Shown here in pieces: positions 1-6,905 of a DNA stretch of 13,632 nucleotides. Location: NCBI GenBank assembly GCA_964468745.1, contig CAYXVY010000025.1:1-13632 (forward strand), written 5' to 3'. The DNA comes from JACPRB01 sp964468745 (GTDB lineage Bacteria; Planctomycetota; MHYJ01; JACPRB01). The translations under genes and the position numbers were made by a program. Each line of letters starts with the position of its first letter. The first letter of the stretch is position 1. The notes beneath the pieces were generated by a model that saw nothing but the letters and a program-made list of their open reading frames with translations, did not search any database and was not told the DNA's origin.

Positions 1-1362
1 CGACTCCGTCTCGACGAGCTTCGCCTGCTGCTTGATCTCGGCGAGTTGCGCCGCGAGCGTCACACGCTCAGTCTCCAGCTTCTTCAGCTCGTCACCGACG
101 ATCTGGAGAGCCGCAACGCCCTGCTCCTTGAGGACGTCCACCAGCCTCTGAGCCTTGTCGGTCACGGCCTGTAGGAGCCCGTCCACGCGCCGCCGATTCT
201 CGGCCAGCTCGCGCAGCGCGTCGCTGGAGTTGGCGTTGGCGTCGCGGACGATCCGCTCGATTTCGCCGCTGTTGAGCGCGATCTCGCGGAGCTTGGCGAG
301 CACCGCCGTCTCAAGCGCCTCGGCCGGGGCGTAGCGCATCGTGCAGGCCGTGCCGATCGAGTGCGCGTTACGGGTGCACTGGTAGTAGAAGTTTACGCGC
401 TTGCTGCCCGTGCAGCCTTTCGGCGTCATGTGCGAGCCGCACAGTCCGCAGATAACGACGCCTTGGAGGATATAGACGTGCTGGCGCGGCGTGCGCGGAT
501 TCTTGTGGCGCGGCGCATGGACGGTCAGATGCTCGTTCACCAGATTGAAGAGGTCCTCCGAGATAATGGGCTCGTGCTTACCCGGGTAGACCTTCTGGTT
601 GTGCTTGATCTTGCCGAGGTACACCGGGTTGCGGAGCATGTTGAGAATGCTCGAGACGAAGAACGGGTGACCGCCCATCTTGCGGCCGCGACGGCTGGTG
701 TACGCCGGCGTCTTGATGCCCTGCCGCGCCAGGTACTTGACCAGCTCGCACGCGCTACCCATCTCCAGGTATTTCTTGAAAGCCAGTTCCACCAGCCCGC
801 GATCCTCGGGGTGGGGGATGAGGATGCCTTTCTGCTTCGGGTCGAGCTGATAGCCGGGCGGCCGGCCGCCGGTCCAGAAGCCCTGCTCGGCCTGCCAGAG
901 CATCTTGTTCTTCACGCGCTCGGCGGTCATCTCGCGCTCCAGCTGCGCGAAGGTCAGGATCATGTTGACCATCGCCTTGCCCATGGGCGTGGTCGTGTCG
1001 AACTGATCGCGGACGGAGATGAGCTGGACGTTGAACTCCTGGAACACGCCCCACAGGTCGTAGAAGTCCTTAACCGAGCGCGTGAGACGATCGAGCTTCG
1101 TAACGACCACTGCATCGACCGCTCCGCGTCGGATGGCCGCCATGAGCTTCTTCAGTTCCGGACGGTCGGTGTCCTTGGCGGAGCGGCCTTCCTCCCGGAG
1201 CATCTCGCTGATCTCGAACATGGCCTGCGGTGTCTGGCGGAATTTCAGGTATTGCCGGATCTCGTCCGCCTGGGCGTCGAGTGACCCATGCTCCATATCC
1301 GCTTGCTTCAGCGTCGAGACGCGTACGTAGCCGTGACACCGGATCGCTTTGGTCTCTTTCAT
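1..1362 (-). CDS. Large serine recombinase (site-specific integrase/excisionase), C-terminus cut by window edge
   Basis: DNA strand-exchange enzyme of the resolvase/invertase superfamily, presumably integrating and excising this element. 454 residues are visible and the frame is still open at base 1. The N-terminal catalytic domain (about 10-150) has GYVRVS with the nucleophile Ser16 and Arg14, and TKLDRLTRS (88-96) with Arg92 and Arg95. The central 'recombinase' domain contains NPVYLGKIKHNQ. A zinc ribbon follows with CGLC (Cys305, Cys308), then YYQC and a later Cys. After that comes a long charged helix typical of the coiled-coil region of large serine integrases. The ATG is preceded by GAGG six bases upstream, sitting in the stop codon of the small ORF before it, which suggests translational coupling. 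Its position at the edge of a phage-like gene set suggests attL lies just beyond the window. No frameshift or missing catalytic residue was seen. Confidence 0.95.
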   Translation of the reverse strand, partial: MKETKAIRCHGYVRVSTLKQADMEHGSLDAQADEIRQYLKFRQTPQAMFEISEMLREEGRSAKDTDRPELKKLMAAIRRGAVDAVVVTKLDRLTRSVKDFYDLWGVFQEFNVQLISVRDQFDTTTPMGKAMVNMILTFAQLEREMTAERVKNKMLWQAEQGFWTGGRPPGYQLDPKQKGILIPHPEDRGLVELAFKKYLEMGSACELVKYLARQGIKTPAYTSRRGRKMGGHPFFVSSILNMLRNPVYLGKIKHNQKVYPGKHEPIISEDLFNLVNEHLTVHAPRHKNPRTPRQHVYILQGVVICGLCGSHMTPKGCTGSKRVNFYYQCTRNAHSIGTACTMRYAPAEALETAVLAKLREIALNSGEIERIVRDANANSSDALRELAENRRRVDGLLQAVTDKAQRLVDVLKEQGVAALQIVGDELKKLETERVTLAAQLAEIKQQAKLVETES

Positions 1363-1369
1363 TCGTTCC

Positions 1370-1546
1370 TCATGCGGCTTTCCGCCGATCTCCTTTGTCC
1401 ACGCGGAACGCGCCTTCGCGCTTGCAGATTGCGCCCCAGATCTCCGCCAAGCGCTTCATCAGACACTCGTATCTTTCATCAGCCGAAAGGGACGAGTACG
1501 GGTTCTCACGATTTCGCGGAACGTCGCGGAGGCGAACGGCCTCCAC
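1370..1546 (-). CDS. Small hypothetical protein directly upstream of the recombinase
   Basis: 58 codons if the GTG at 1546 is the start; the frame stays open further upstream to an ATG at 1840, but that part overlaps the sigma-like gene and reads as low-complexity Arg/Pro/Ser. The C-terminal half looks like real protein: NPYSSLSADERYECLMKRL followed by AEIWGAICKR, an amphipathic helix. The TGA stop provides the GAGG ribosome binding site of the recombinase, which starts eight bases later. No domain is recognised. Short 'NPY..L..eER' ORFs before recombinases are a pattern I associate with such elements, but no search was done. No good ribosome binding site precedes the GTG, so the start is uncertain. 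Confidence 0.4.
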   Translation of the reverse strand: MEAVRLRDVPRNRENPYSSLSADERYECLMKRLAEIWGAICKREGAFRVDKGDRRKAA

Positions 1547-1700
1547 GTGGAACGCCGGCCGACCTCGCCGAGAATGCCGACGAGTCGTCGGCAGAGCGAG
1601 AGCGGGAGGGGGCGATTCCTGATTCGAATGTGCGTCGTAGCGGGCCTCGTTGGAGCACGCTCCCGAAGGCTCGGGGCGTTGGTGCCGACCGCTGTTCCCT

Positions 1701-2363
1701 TTAACCGCATCGGCGCTCGGAGGTTCGCGAAAACCCGCCTCTGTCGTTTCCCCCATCCCGGCTCTCCTTTCGAGGGGCCGTTGGTCTTCCTGCCCCTCCA
1801 CCGGTTCGAGGTTTCTGGCGGCGTGTGTGTGCAACGCCAAATTTCTTCCTGAGTTTCGCCATCACGTACCGGATGTGCGACCGAACGGTCGCCGCCTTCA
1901 TTCCGAGGGTCGCGGCGATCTCTTCCGGGGACAGCACGCCGAAGAAGAGCCTCATCACGTCCCGCCGGCGCGGCGGCATCTTCTCGATCTCGTCTTTCGA
2001 GAAGGCGACAATCTCGTTGTCGGCCGCGAGTTCGGTGGGGCTAGGCCCGGGTGCCGGAATCAACTGGACGTACTCCCGCTCGTCCCTGTGGAGGTCGCTG
2101 AAGAGGACCGGCTTCGTCCCGTTGCCAAGCGACCGCTTGTGCTCCCGAACGGCGGCGCGGGTCAGGTAATGCTCGCAGTCCCTGATCCGCGGCGCGCGCA
2201 TGCTGAGCACGCGAAGGATCACCACGTGCAAGGGCTCCCGAGCGTCTTCCGCCTCGATCTCGAGGTTCTCCGCCATCCAATCCAGGATCTTCTGGTAAGC
2301 CTCGGCGATCTGCCTGTTGATCTCCTGCCGATCGACCGCTCCACTTCCATCGTTCGCATCCAT
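1701..2363 (-). CDS. Sigma-70-like (ECF-type) transcription factor
   Basis: 220-residue protein with a clear sigma region 4 / LuxR-type helix-turn-helix: PPRRRDVMRLFFGVLSPEEI (130-149), then AATLGMKAATVRSHIRYVMA (150-169) and KLRKKFG. The region at 45-90 (HVVILRVLS... YLTRAAVREHKRSL) resembles the conserved core of ECF sigma region 2. The expected role is directing RNA polymerase to element promoters, or DNA binding without full sigma activity. The ATG at 2363 was chosen because GGAG lies eight bases upstream; the frame is open to an ATG at 2546, but the extra 61 residues are low-complexity Arg/Pro and overlap hairpins. The last 40 residues are a basic, disordered Gly/Arg/Pro tail. It is the first of three sigma-like proteins in the window and is transcribed towards the recombinase, which it might control. 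Confidence 0.82.
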   Translation of the reverse strand: MDANDGSGAVDRQEINRQIAEAYQKILDWMAENLEIEAEDAREPLHVVILRVLSMRAPRIRDCEHYLTRAAVREHKRSLGNGTKPVLFSDLHRDEREYVQLIPAPGPSPTELAADNEIVAFSKDEIEKMPPRRRDVMRLFFGVLSPEEIAATLGMKAATVRSHIRYVMAKLRKKFGVAHTRRQKPRTGGGAGRPTAPRKESRDGGNDRGGFSRTSERRCG

Positions 2364-2980
2364 CGCTGTCGTCTCCAGTTCGGGTCTTGAAAAACCACCA
2401 CGCGGACGGACCCGAAGCGGAGGTTGATGTAGGCAGACGGACGGATGGAGTATCTGAGGCGTGGCCGCAGAGAGCGGCCTTACGCGTGCATCTCGATTGT
2501 GTCTAGAATGCGCGACGGACGTCCTCCGGCTCGCTGCTCCGCCCATGCTTGCGCGGAAATCGATGCCGGAGGGTACGGTCGCGCCCTCATGGAACCTCTT
2601 CGTTCACGCGGCTCCACGGCGCTTGCCCGCCAGGGCGGGACGGCCCATGAATGCCGCAAAGGGGCGGGCGCGGGAGCGCGCCCGGTCTACCATGCTCTAC
2701 GACTCGGTACGATTCTCGCTGAATGAATCAGCACAACCGTCGCCGGTCGGCGCCGGCGACGAAAGGGAGAGACAGCTTCAAGGATTTCTCGTGACGGACT
2801 CGTGTCGGTCTCATGAAGGGGGTAGTGCCCCAGCTTCGGGTCGGTTCTCAAAGAGCGCGACGGCGAGTTCATTCGGCCCACCGCCCGGGCCCGGCGGTCC
2901 CGGTCTTCGTTCGGCATCACCTCCTGGTCAATCAGGTCCTCTACCTAAAGGGTCCCTTCAAGCCCGATTCGGAAGGGGAA
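2364..2980. other. Gene-poor stretch with three GC-rich hairpins
   Basis: No convincing gene on either strand: reading frames here are Arg/Pro/Ser-rich with no recognisable domain or good ribosome binding site. Perfect short inverted repeats are seen at 2463-2479 (GGCCGC, loop AGAGA, GCGGCC), 2626-2639 (CCCGCC/GGCGGG) and 2666-2683 (GGGCGC/GCGCCC, loop GGGAGC). None is followed by a T-tract on either strand. The first lies about 100 bases upstream of the sigma-like gene. The rightmost part (about 2890-2980) has a protein-like plus-strand frame that stops where the intron begins. The promoter of the 1701-2363 gene should be here, but no clean -35/-10 pair was found. Confidence 0.5.
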
Positions 2981-3367
2981 GTGCGCCGATTTTTCGAATA
3001 TTGTTTCGAAAGTGCCGGTGAGGAGGTGCGGATGCAAGAGCCGTACAGGGAAGGCCCAACCAGCCACCCTGGCCCCGAGTCATGCGCGGCTGGTCGCAAG
3101 GCCAGACGTGAAGCGTTGACAGGGGAAAACGCAGGCCAGGTTACGGGCTCCGAAATCACGATAAAGTCCGGGGTGCCGACGCCGCTTCCCCAAGCGGAAG
3201 GCAACATCGGACGGGGCGCTATTGGTGAGTCTCGCCCGGACCCCGCGGAGTCGAAGACCCTGTGCATGCGTGGACACTCTTCACACGGAAATCGGGAGGC
3301 CCCACGAACGCCCGCCGGAGTTGGTGCCGACGGGACAGCCGGGGAAGGCCCAAGGCCAACGCCCGGC

Positions 3368-4076
3368 GTGAATGGTCGTGGGGAGTCGGACAGTCGCGTA
3401 GTACCTGAGAAGCAGCCGAACAAAGGCGGGCCGTCTGTGCCGTCGGCGGAGGCTGTGGAGGGAAGGCGACTGGCCAAGGGGAACTCTCAGCAGGCCGCCG
3501 CGCCCCGGACACAGAGCCGGACCGGCGCGTCGTCCGGACTGCTGGGGGTGCGCGAAGTGGCACGTCGAGATCGACGTGCGCGGTTCACCGCCTTGCTGCA
3601 TCACGTCACGCCGACCTTGCTGCGGATGAGCTTCTACGATCTGAAGCGTCACGCCGCCGCAGGCGTCGATGGAGTAACGTGGCAGGAGTACGAAGTCGGC
3701 TTGGAGGAGCGCCTGCGCGACCTTCATGGTCGGGTCCATCAAGCGCATGGCCGCAACGCTCCAGAGAGTGCGCGAGGCGCTTCTTGCGCGTCGACATTTC
3801 TCGCTCAAGGAGCAGGGCGCGTGGCTGAAGTCTGTTGTACGAGGCTTCGCCAATTACCATGCCGTGCCCGGAAACGGCGAGTCCGTGCGGGCGTTTCGAC
3901 GGGAGGCCATCCGTCACTGGCTGCACGCCTTGCGGCAGCGCAGCCAGAAGGATCGGACCTCGTGGGAGCGCTTCAGCCGGACCGTCAAGCGCTGGATACC
4001 CTATGCGAAGATCCTGCATCCGTATCCCAACGTTCGGTTTCGCGCCAGAACCCAAGGCAAGAGCCGTATGCGGTAG
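3368..4076 (+). pseudogene. ltrA: Group II intron reverse transcriptase/maturase, core deleted and frameshifted
   Basis: The N-terminal part (from GTG 3368 to about 3733) reads VVPEKQPNKGG, AVEGRRLAKGN, RFTALLHHV and AAGVDGVTWQEYEVGLEERL, the usual start of intron-encoded RTs of the LtrA type. It then jumps by one frame to the C-terminal maturase part (about 3735-4076): EQGAWLKSVVRGFANYHAVP, RSQKDRTSWERF and AKILHPYPNVRF. Only about 237 residues remain from a family normally above 400. The missing middle holds the palm and fingers, including the YADD catalytic motif, so the product cannot be an active polymerase. The joint is near CATGGTCGGGTCCATCAAG (about 3725-3743). The loss of frame exactly at the joint points to one deletion event rather than gradual decay; both flanks are well preserved, so it is probably recent. 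Confidence 0.87.
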
Positions 4077-4133
4077 TGCCGCTCGTACGGATCCGCGGAG
4101 GGGGGCCGGGGCAACCCGGCTCCCTACTCCGAC
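4061..4133 (+). ncRNA. Group II intron ribozyme domains V and VI
   Basis: Domain V is at 4061-4093: it opens GAGCCGTATGCGG and closes CGTACGGATC, with the catalytic AGC triad at 4062-4064 and a short terminal loop around TAGTG. One position in the basal helix (the third pair) is G opposite A, where the textbook form has G-U. Domain VI follows at 4097-4130: GGAG and GGGGGCCGGG pair with CCCGGCTCCC and CTCC around a GCAA tetraloop, leaving T4125-A4126 unpaired; A4126 is the expected branch point. The conserved RNA core next to a ruined RT suggests splicing ability may survive the loss of the protein. Confidence 0.82.
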
Positions 4134-4534
4134 CGCGACGATTTCTTCGCAGAAAGTCCAGATTCCAGCCGCCCGGGAGCGGGCGGCGTCCGCCCACTGG
4201 CCCGTCCGCTGTTGTGCGGAGCCCGGGCGGCGGAAGCCGCAGACGCAACGGCGGAAACCCTTCCCCTTCCCGCGCCAGCAGTGTGGCGCTCCCTTTCCCG
4301 CCTTTCGCCCTTCCACCCCGAACCCTTTGCCCGGGCATCGGGTCCGGAGCGACGCGGGCAATGACCGCCGACATCTGTTTGCATGTCTGGCCGCTGCAGA
4401 AGGCAGCCGGTCCGCGACTTCACCAACTCGGCGGTGAGGTCGATCGCCCTCAGCAATCGCGATAATTTGTCGGGATAGCCGCCCGAAGGGCGGCGCATCC
4501 ATTCACCTGCGGCCTCTTGCGAGGGCGGCCGTCG
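4134..4534. other. Gene-poor stretch between the intron and the ImmA-like gene
   Basis: No gene is supported. A plus-strand frame continuing from the intron's 3' exon (RDDFFAESPDSS...) ends near 4362 and is otherwise Pro/Ala-rich. A minus-strand frame starting at 4498 (GYPDKLSRLLRAIDLTAELV) has a protein-like opening but degrades into Arg/Ala/Gly and overlaps a hairpin. The only clear element is the 7-bp hairpin at 4478-4494. A diverged gene remnant is possible. Confidence 0.4.
4478..4494 (-). terminator. Hairpin downstream of the control operon, possible terminator
   Basis: Perfect inverted repeat GCCGCCC / GGGCGGC with a three-base loop, 40 bases after the stop codon of the ImmA-like gene on the minus strand. 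The location fits the end of the sigma-LexA-ImmA operon. No T-tract follows on the minus strand, so it is not a classical intrinsic terminator; it could instead stabilise the transcript end. Confidence 0.35.
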
Positions 4535-5272
4535 TCACTCTTCCGCATCCCACGTCAAGAGCGTCAACACGTAGCCTTCATCGACAACATGCTCTTCCGT
4601 GACGGTGTGCTCATCAGCCCCGCCGATCTCGAACCATCGTGCGGCCTCAACTTGGCGAGGACCTTGGCCGATCCGCGACTCAATCGTCGCAATCGCCGGC
4701 TGCAGGAGGGGCACGCCTCGGGGCACGGCCCGGCTGCCCCACGTCCAGAGTCGATTCTCTTCCTGCGAGCAGATGAGGATGCAGCGATGACTCGTCGTCT
4801 TGACCAGGCGCAGCGCCGTAGCCATCAGGCTGGTCTTGAACGTCTCCGCCAACTCCTGCACGAGGTCGACGCAAGGGCGCTTTCCCGCACTCAGCGGCTG
4901 GAACATGTTCAGCGGCATGAGAAGATCCGCCGCGAAGGTGTTCGCATTGCATTCGGCGGGGTGCGGTGCCTCGTCGAGCGAGGGTCCCCCCTCGGAGCGT
5001 GCGCAGAGAACTCGCCCGCCATCGAGCAGCCAGTGCCCCAGCTTGTGTGCGGCCGAGAATCGCTGACGACCGCGCGGCTGCGCCATGTTGATCATGATGA
5101 TCGCGCGGCCTGCATGACTCAGGAGTACGGCATCGCGACTGTCCAGCTTTTGATAGACGATGGTCGCCTCGCAGTATTGCGCGATCGCCTCCAGGTCGAT
5201 GTCTTCCGGTTTCTCGACGCCGAGTTCCGTCAGGAGGGCGTCAGCCGACTGGAACGACGTGCCCACACTCAT
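4535..5272 (-). CDS. ImmA/IrrE-family metallopeptidase-like protein with altered active site
   Basis: 245 residues. The ImmA/IrrE (M78, DUF955) fold is indicated by INMAQPRGRQRFSAAHKLGH (61-80) and AECNANTFAADLLMP (106-120). In the family these supply HExxH and the downstream zinc-ligand Glu; known members (ImmA of ICEBs1, IrrE of Deinococcus) cleave phage-type repressors, often after DNA damage. Here the motif is H76-K77-L-G-H80: the general-base Glu is Lys, while both His and Glu107 are kept. Glu to Lys needs only GAG to AAG. The protein may still bind zinc and the repressor but is unlikely to hydrolyse peptides by the standard route. The C-terminal 100 residues are a separate domain ending in an acidic stretch. 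The ATG follows GAGGAG with good spacing, and the gene begins 21 bases after the LexA-like gene, so they are surely co-transcribed. Confidence 0.9.
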   Translation of the reverse strand: MSVGTSFQSADALLTELGVEKPEDIDLEAIAQYCEATIVYQKLDSRDAVLLSHAGRAIIMINMAQPRGRQRFSAAHKLGHWLLDGGRVLCARSEGGPSLDEAPHPAECNANTFAADLLMPLNMFQPLSAGKRPCVDLVQELAETFKTSLMATALRLVKTTSHRCILICSQEENRLWTWGSRAVPRGVPLLQPAIATIESRIGQGPRQVEAARWFEIGGADEHTVTEEHVVDEGYVLTLLTWDAEE

Positions 5273-5293
5273 GGTGATCTCCTCAGTACGGGT

Positions 5294-6124
5294 TCACGGT
5301 CCCCGCCGAACACAGGCGATCACACGACCGAGAATCTGCACCTCGTCGCTTCGAACAAACTTCTCCTGATGCTCGCGGTTTGCCGGCACCAGTCTTAGTC
5401 CGCCTGCTTCTCGATACACGCGCTTGACCGTAGCTTCGCCCCCCAGAGCGACGGCTGCGATGTCCCCGTCTCGGACCGGCTCCTCCGGCGCAACGATCGC
5501 AAGATCGCCATCGAAGAATCGCGCGTCCACCATGCTGTCGCCCGAAACTCTCACCGCAAATGACCCGGCGTAAGCCTCGAAATCGATGGTGCCTTGGAGG
5601 TCCTCGATCATCTCGATCGGCACGCCCGCCGCGATTCGCCCGACGATCGGAATCCCCCGGCGTTGCGGCGGTGATGGCTTGGGGGCTGCCTTTCGCGCAG
5701 GGCGGGCGGCGTTCTTCCTCAGACCCTCGGCCACCGCCATGCCCAACCCCTCGAAGCGAACGCTTTCAAAGCTGGCGATCTTCTGCACGACGTCTCCCAG
5801 CGTCTCTTCAGTCACAGGCTCTTCGCATTTCAGAAGCTCGTCCACCTTTGCCGGGGGACAGCACAGCTCGTAGGCCAGCTTCTTATTTGTCACGCCCGCA
5901 CCGCGAAGGTAGCGGCGCAGACACGCACCCAAGGTGATTCCGCGGACAGTCGGCCGCAGCGTGCGCTTCACAAACTGGTCCAGCCGTGCCCGCGCATCCT
6001 CCAAGCTGATGCCCTCGCGCGTGGATTCCTGCGAGATTTCCTCGTCGGATGCACCAAGCACCGACTCAGCCGTCGCTTCGAATAGCCGTCGCCACCGCAC
6101 TTCAGCATCCCGATCATCGACCAT
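5294..6124 (-). CDS. LexA/CI-type self-cleaving transcriptional repressor (S24 peptidase)
   Basis: 276 residues from the ATG at 6124 (AAGGGGG lies just upstream; the frame is open to 6229, but those residues overlap the upstream gene). Residues 65-120 (LRRYLRGAGVTNKKLAYELC ... VDELLKCEEPVTEETLGDVV) fit an XRE-type helix-turn-helix. The C-terminal half is a LexA protease domain: autocleavage site AAG (Ala166-Gly167), catalytic Ser197 in VSGDSM and Lys234 in ATVKRVY. The 37-residue Ser-Lys spacing equals that of E. coli LexA (S119/K156), so autoproteolysis looks intact. A 60-residue helical N-terminal extension precedes the HTH. It should repress the element and be inactivated upon DNA damage via RecA, possibly modulated by the ImmA-like protein next door. 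It overlaps the 3' end of the sigma-like gene by 11 bases, in one operon. Confidence 0.94.
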   Translation of the reverse strand: MVDDRDAEVRWRRLFEATAESVLGASDEEISQESTREGISLEDARARLDQFVKRTLRPTVRGITLGACLRRYLRGAGVTNKKLAYELCCPPAKVDELLKCEEPVTEETLGDVVQKIASFESVRFEGLGMAVAEGLRKNAARPARKAAPKPSPPQRRGIPIVGRIAAGVPIEMIEDLQGTIDFEAYAGSFAVRVSGDSMVDARFFDGDLAIVAPEEPVRDGDIAAVALGGEATVKRVYREAGGLRLVPANREHQEKFVRSDEVQILGRVIACVRRGP

Positions 6125-6716
6125 GGGAACCCCCTTCCATCTCGGCGATCGCGTCGCGAATGCGTCGCGCTGCCTCTGCGTACTGCCCGTCAGTGATTGC
6201 CAAGCGCTGCTTTGTTTCCGCGCCGTCAAGCCCGCGCGTCAGCGCGTCCAGGATCGGCATCACGAGCGGATCGCCTTCGAAGCGTTCCGCAAGTTCGCGC
6301 AGGCGAGCCCAGGCATTCGAGCTATTTCCATCCACGGCCCTCATGCTCCCGACCGCGTCGGCCATTTCGCTATCGCTCGTGACGCGCACGGCCTTGGGAC
6401 GGCTCCAGTTGCTGGTCATGCTCCTCATCGCGCCGCACAAGTGCATCAGGAAGCTGACGCGATTGGGGTGCCACGGGCGGCTGCCGCTGGCCGTGGCCAC
6501 CAAAGCGTCGTGAATCAGGTCTTCGTGGTCGCGGGGCGCGGGCGCCTCGTGAGCGCATCGCAGGCGATAGCGCGCGTAGAGGATCATTCGGTTTTTCTGC
6601 GCCTCCGTCAGTTCTCGATAGGCCCGGTAGATCTCCTCCCGCGTGGCCGTGACGTTGGGACCCGCGCGGGGCTCCTCCCTGTCCAGCATCAGCTCCTCCA
6701 TAGACTTAGTGCTCAC
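6114..6716 (-). CDS. Sigma-70-like regulator, first gene of the control operon
   Basis: 200 residues from a GTG at 6716 with AAAGGAG upstream. DHEDLIHDALVATASGSRPW (63-82) and FLMHLCGAMRSMTSNWSRP (89-107) match the pattern of ECF sigma region 2 in divergent phage and plasmid-borne sigma-like proteins. The C-terminal part (154-193: ILDALTRGLDGAETKQRLAI then DGQYAEAARRIRDAI) fits a region-4 helix-turn-helix. Conservation is weak, so it might be an anti-sigma or DNA-binding relative. It is the promoter-proximal gene of the LexA-ImmA operon, and its start codon lies inside the 26-bp inverted repeat, so its expression should be tied directly to that switch region. Confidence 0.72.
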   Translation of the reverse strand: MSTKSMEELMLDREEPRAGPNVTATREEIYRAYRELTEAQKNRMILYARYRLRCAHEAPAPRDHEDLIHDALVATASGSRPWHPNRVSFLMHLCGAMRSMTSNWSRPKAVRVTSDSEMADAVGSMRAVDGNSSNAWARLRELAERFEGDPLVMPILDALTRGLDGAETKQRLAITDGQYAEAARRIRDAIAEMEGGSHGR

Positions 6717-6855
6717 TTCTGGCGGCTCCTTTCGCGGAATTCGTCCCTGCGAAGTAAAAGTGTACGGAGGATCGTGTCAGGATAGGACCCAACACGAATT
6801 CAAATGCGATTCTCCCCGGAAGGTGCCCGAGAAGTGAGCACTACGTCTATGGAGG
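6695..6855. repeat. 26-bp inverted repeat flanking the divergent promoter region
   Basis: Left arm 6695-6720 and right arm 6830-6855 are reverse complements at 25 of 26 bases; the core read outward is AGAAGTGAGCACTA then (A/C)GTCTATGGAGG. They enclose 109 bp. A second, shorter pair (CGAATTC at 6795-6801 against GAATTCG at 6737-6743) lies inside at unequal spacing. The left arm covers the GTG start and first codons of the sigma-like gene; the right arm makes a mini-ORF with nearly the same first codons on the other strand. Repeat identity is seen directly. Whether it is an operator pair, a recombination site or a duplicated gene start is inference. Confidence 0.92.
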
Positions 6856-6905
6856 GACACGTGGGAAGGCCAGCGAGAGAGTCGGCGACTCAGTGAGGTG
6901 AAGCG
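6717..6905. promoter_or_regulatory. Divergent regulatory region between control operon and late operon
   Basis: The only divergent junction in the window: minus-strand control genes to the left, plus-strand genes to the right. The middle (about 6740-6815) is A/T-richer than its surroundings, with AAGTAAAAGTGTACGGAGG and AACACGAATTCAAATGCG, as expected for promoters and operators. No consensus -35/-10 pair is evident on either strand, which fits use of element-encoded sigma factors. The LexA-like repressor is the natural ligand. A specific operator beyond the inverted repeats could not be assigned. Confidence 0.55.
6834..6896 (+). CDS. Possible 20-residue leader peptide
   Basis: A GTG-initiated mini-ORF inside the right arm of the inverted repeat. 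GGAAGG lies about ten bases upstream. It begins MSTTSMEG, mirroring MSTKSMEE of the sigma-like gene on the opposite strand, and its TGA forms part of the GAGGTGAAG ribosome binding site of the gene at 6906. The arrangement resembles a coupled leader, but it may simply be a by-product of the repeat. Confidence 0.3.
   Translation: MSTTSMEGHVGRPARESATQ

Larger units (their letters stand above)
2981..4133 (+). mobile_element. Group II intron, internally deleted
   Basis: A self-splicing retroelement remnant of about 1.15 kb. The 5' end is placed at GTGCGCC (2981), matching the bacterial group II GUGYG boundary. Ribozyme domain I-type sequence fills about 2981-3360, the reverse-transcriptase ORF remnant lies at about 3368-4076, and domains V and VI close the element. 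The 3' end is placed at 4133, seven bases after the unpaired A of domain VI. TTCCCC in a small hairpin loop (3186-3191) is complementary to the six bases before the intron (GGGGAA) and is a possible EBS1; a six-base match can be chance. The internal deletion in the RT means the copy can only move with enzyme supplied in trans. The orientation is opposite to the flanking minus-strand genes. Boundaries are approximate to a few bases. Confidence 0.85.

Noticed and set aside
361..1284. Long plus-strand frame opposite the recombinase
   Set aside because: It is the complement of the serine recombinase gene, whose minus-strand frame carries clear catalytic and zinc-ribbon motifs.
2364..2546. 61-residue N-terminal extension of the first sigma-like protein
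   Set aside because: Low-complexity Arg/Pro-rich and lacks a ribosome binding site, while the ATG at 2363 has a good one.
2813..4465. 550-codon plus-strand frame as one gene
   Set aside because: It runs through intron RNA structure and then the wrong frame of the RT remnant; only 3368-3733 matches protein family sequence.
4124..4498. 124-codon minus-strand frame starting GYPDKLSRLLRAID
   Set aside because: Only the first 50 residues look protein-like; the rest is Arg/Ala/Gly filler overlapping the intron end, and the start overlaps a hairpin.
3606..4502. 298-codon minus-strand frame
   Set aside because: Antisense of the intron and its RT, with no domain and no ribosome binding site.
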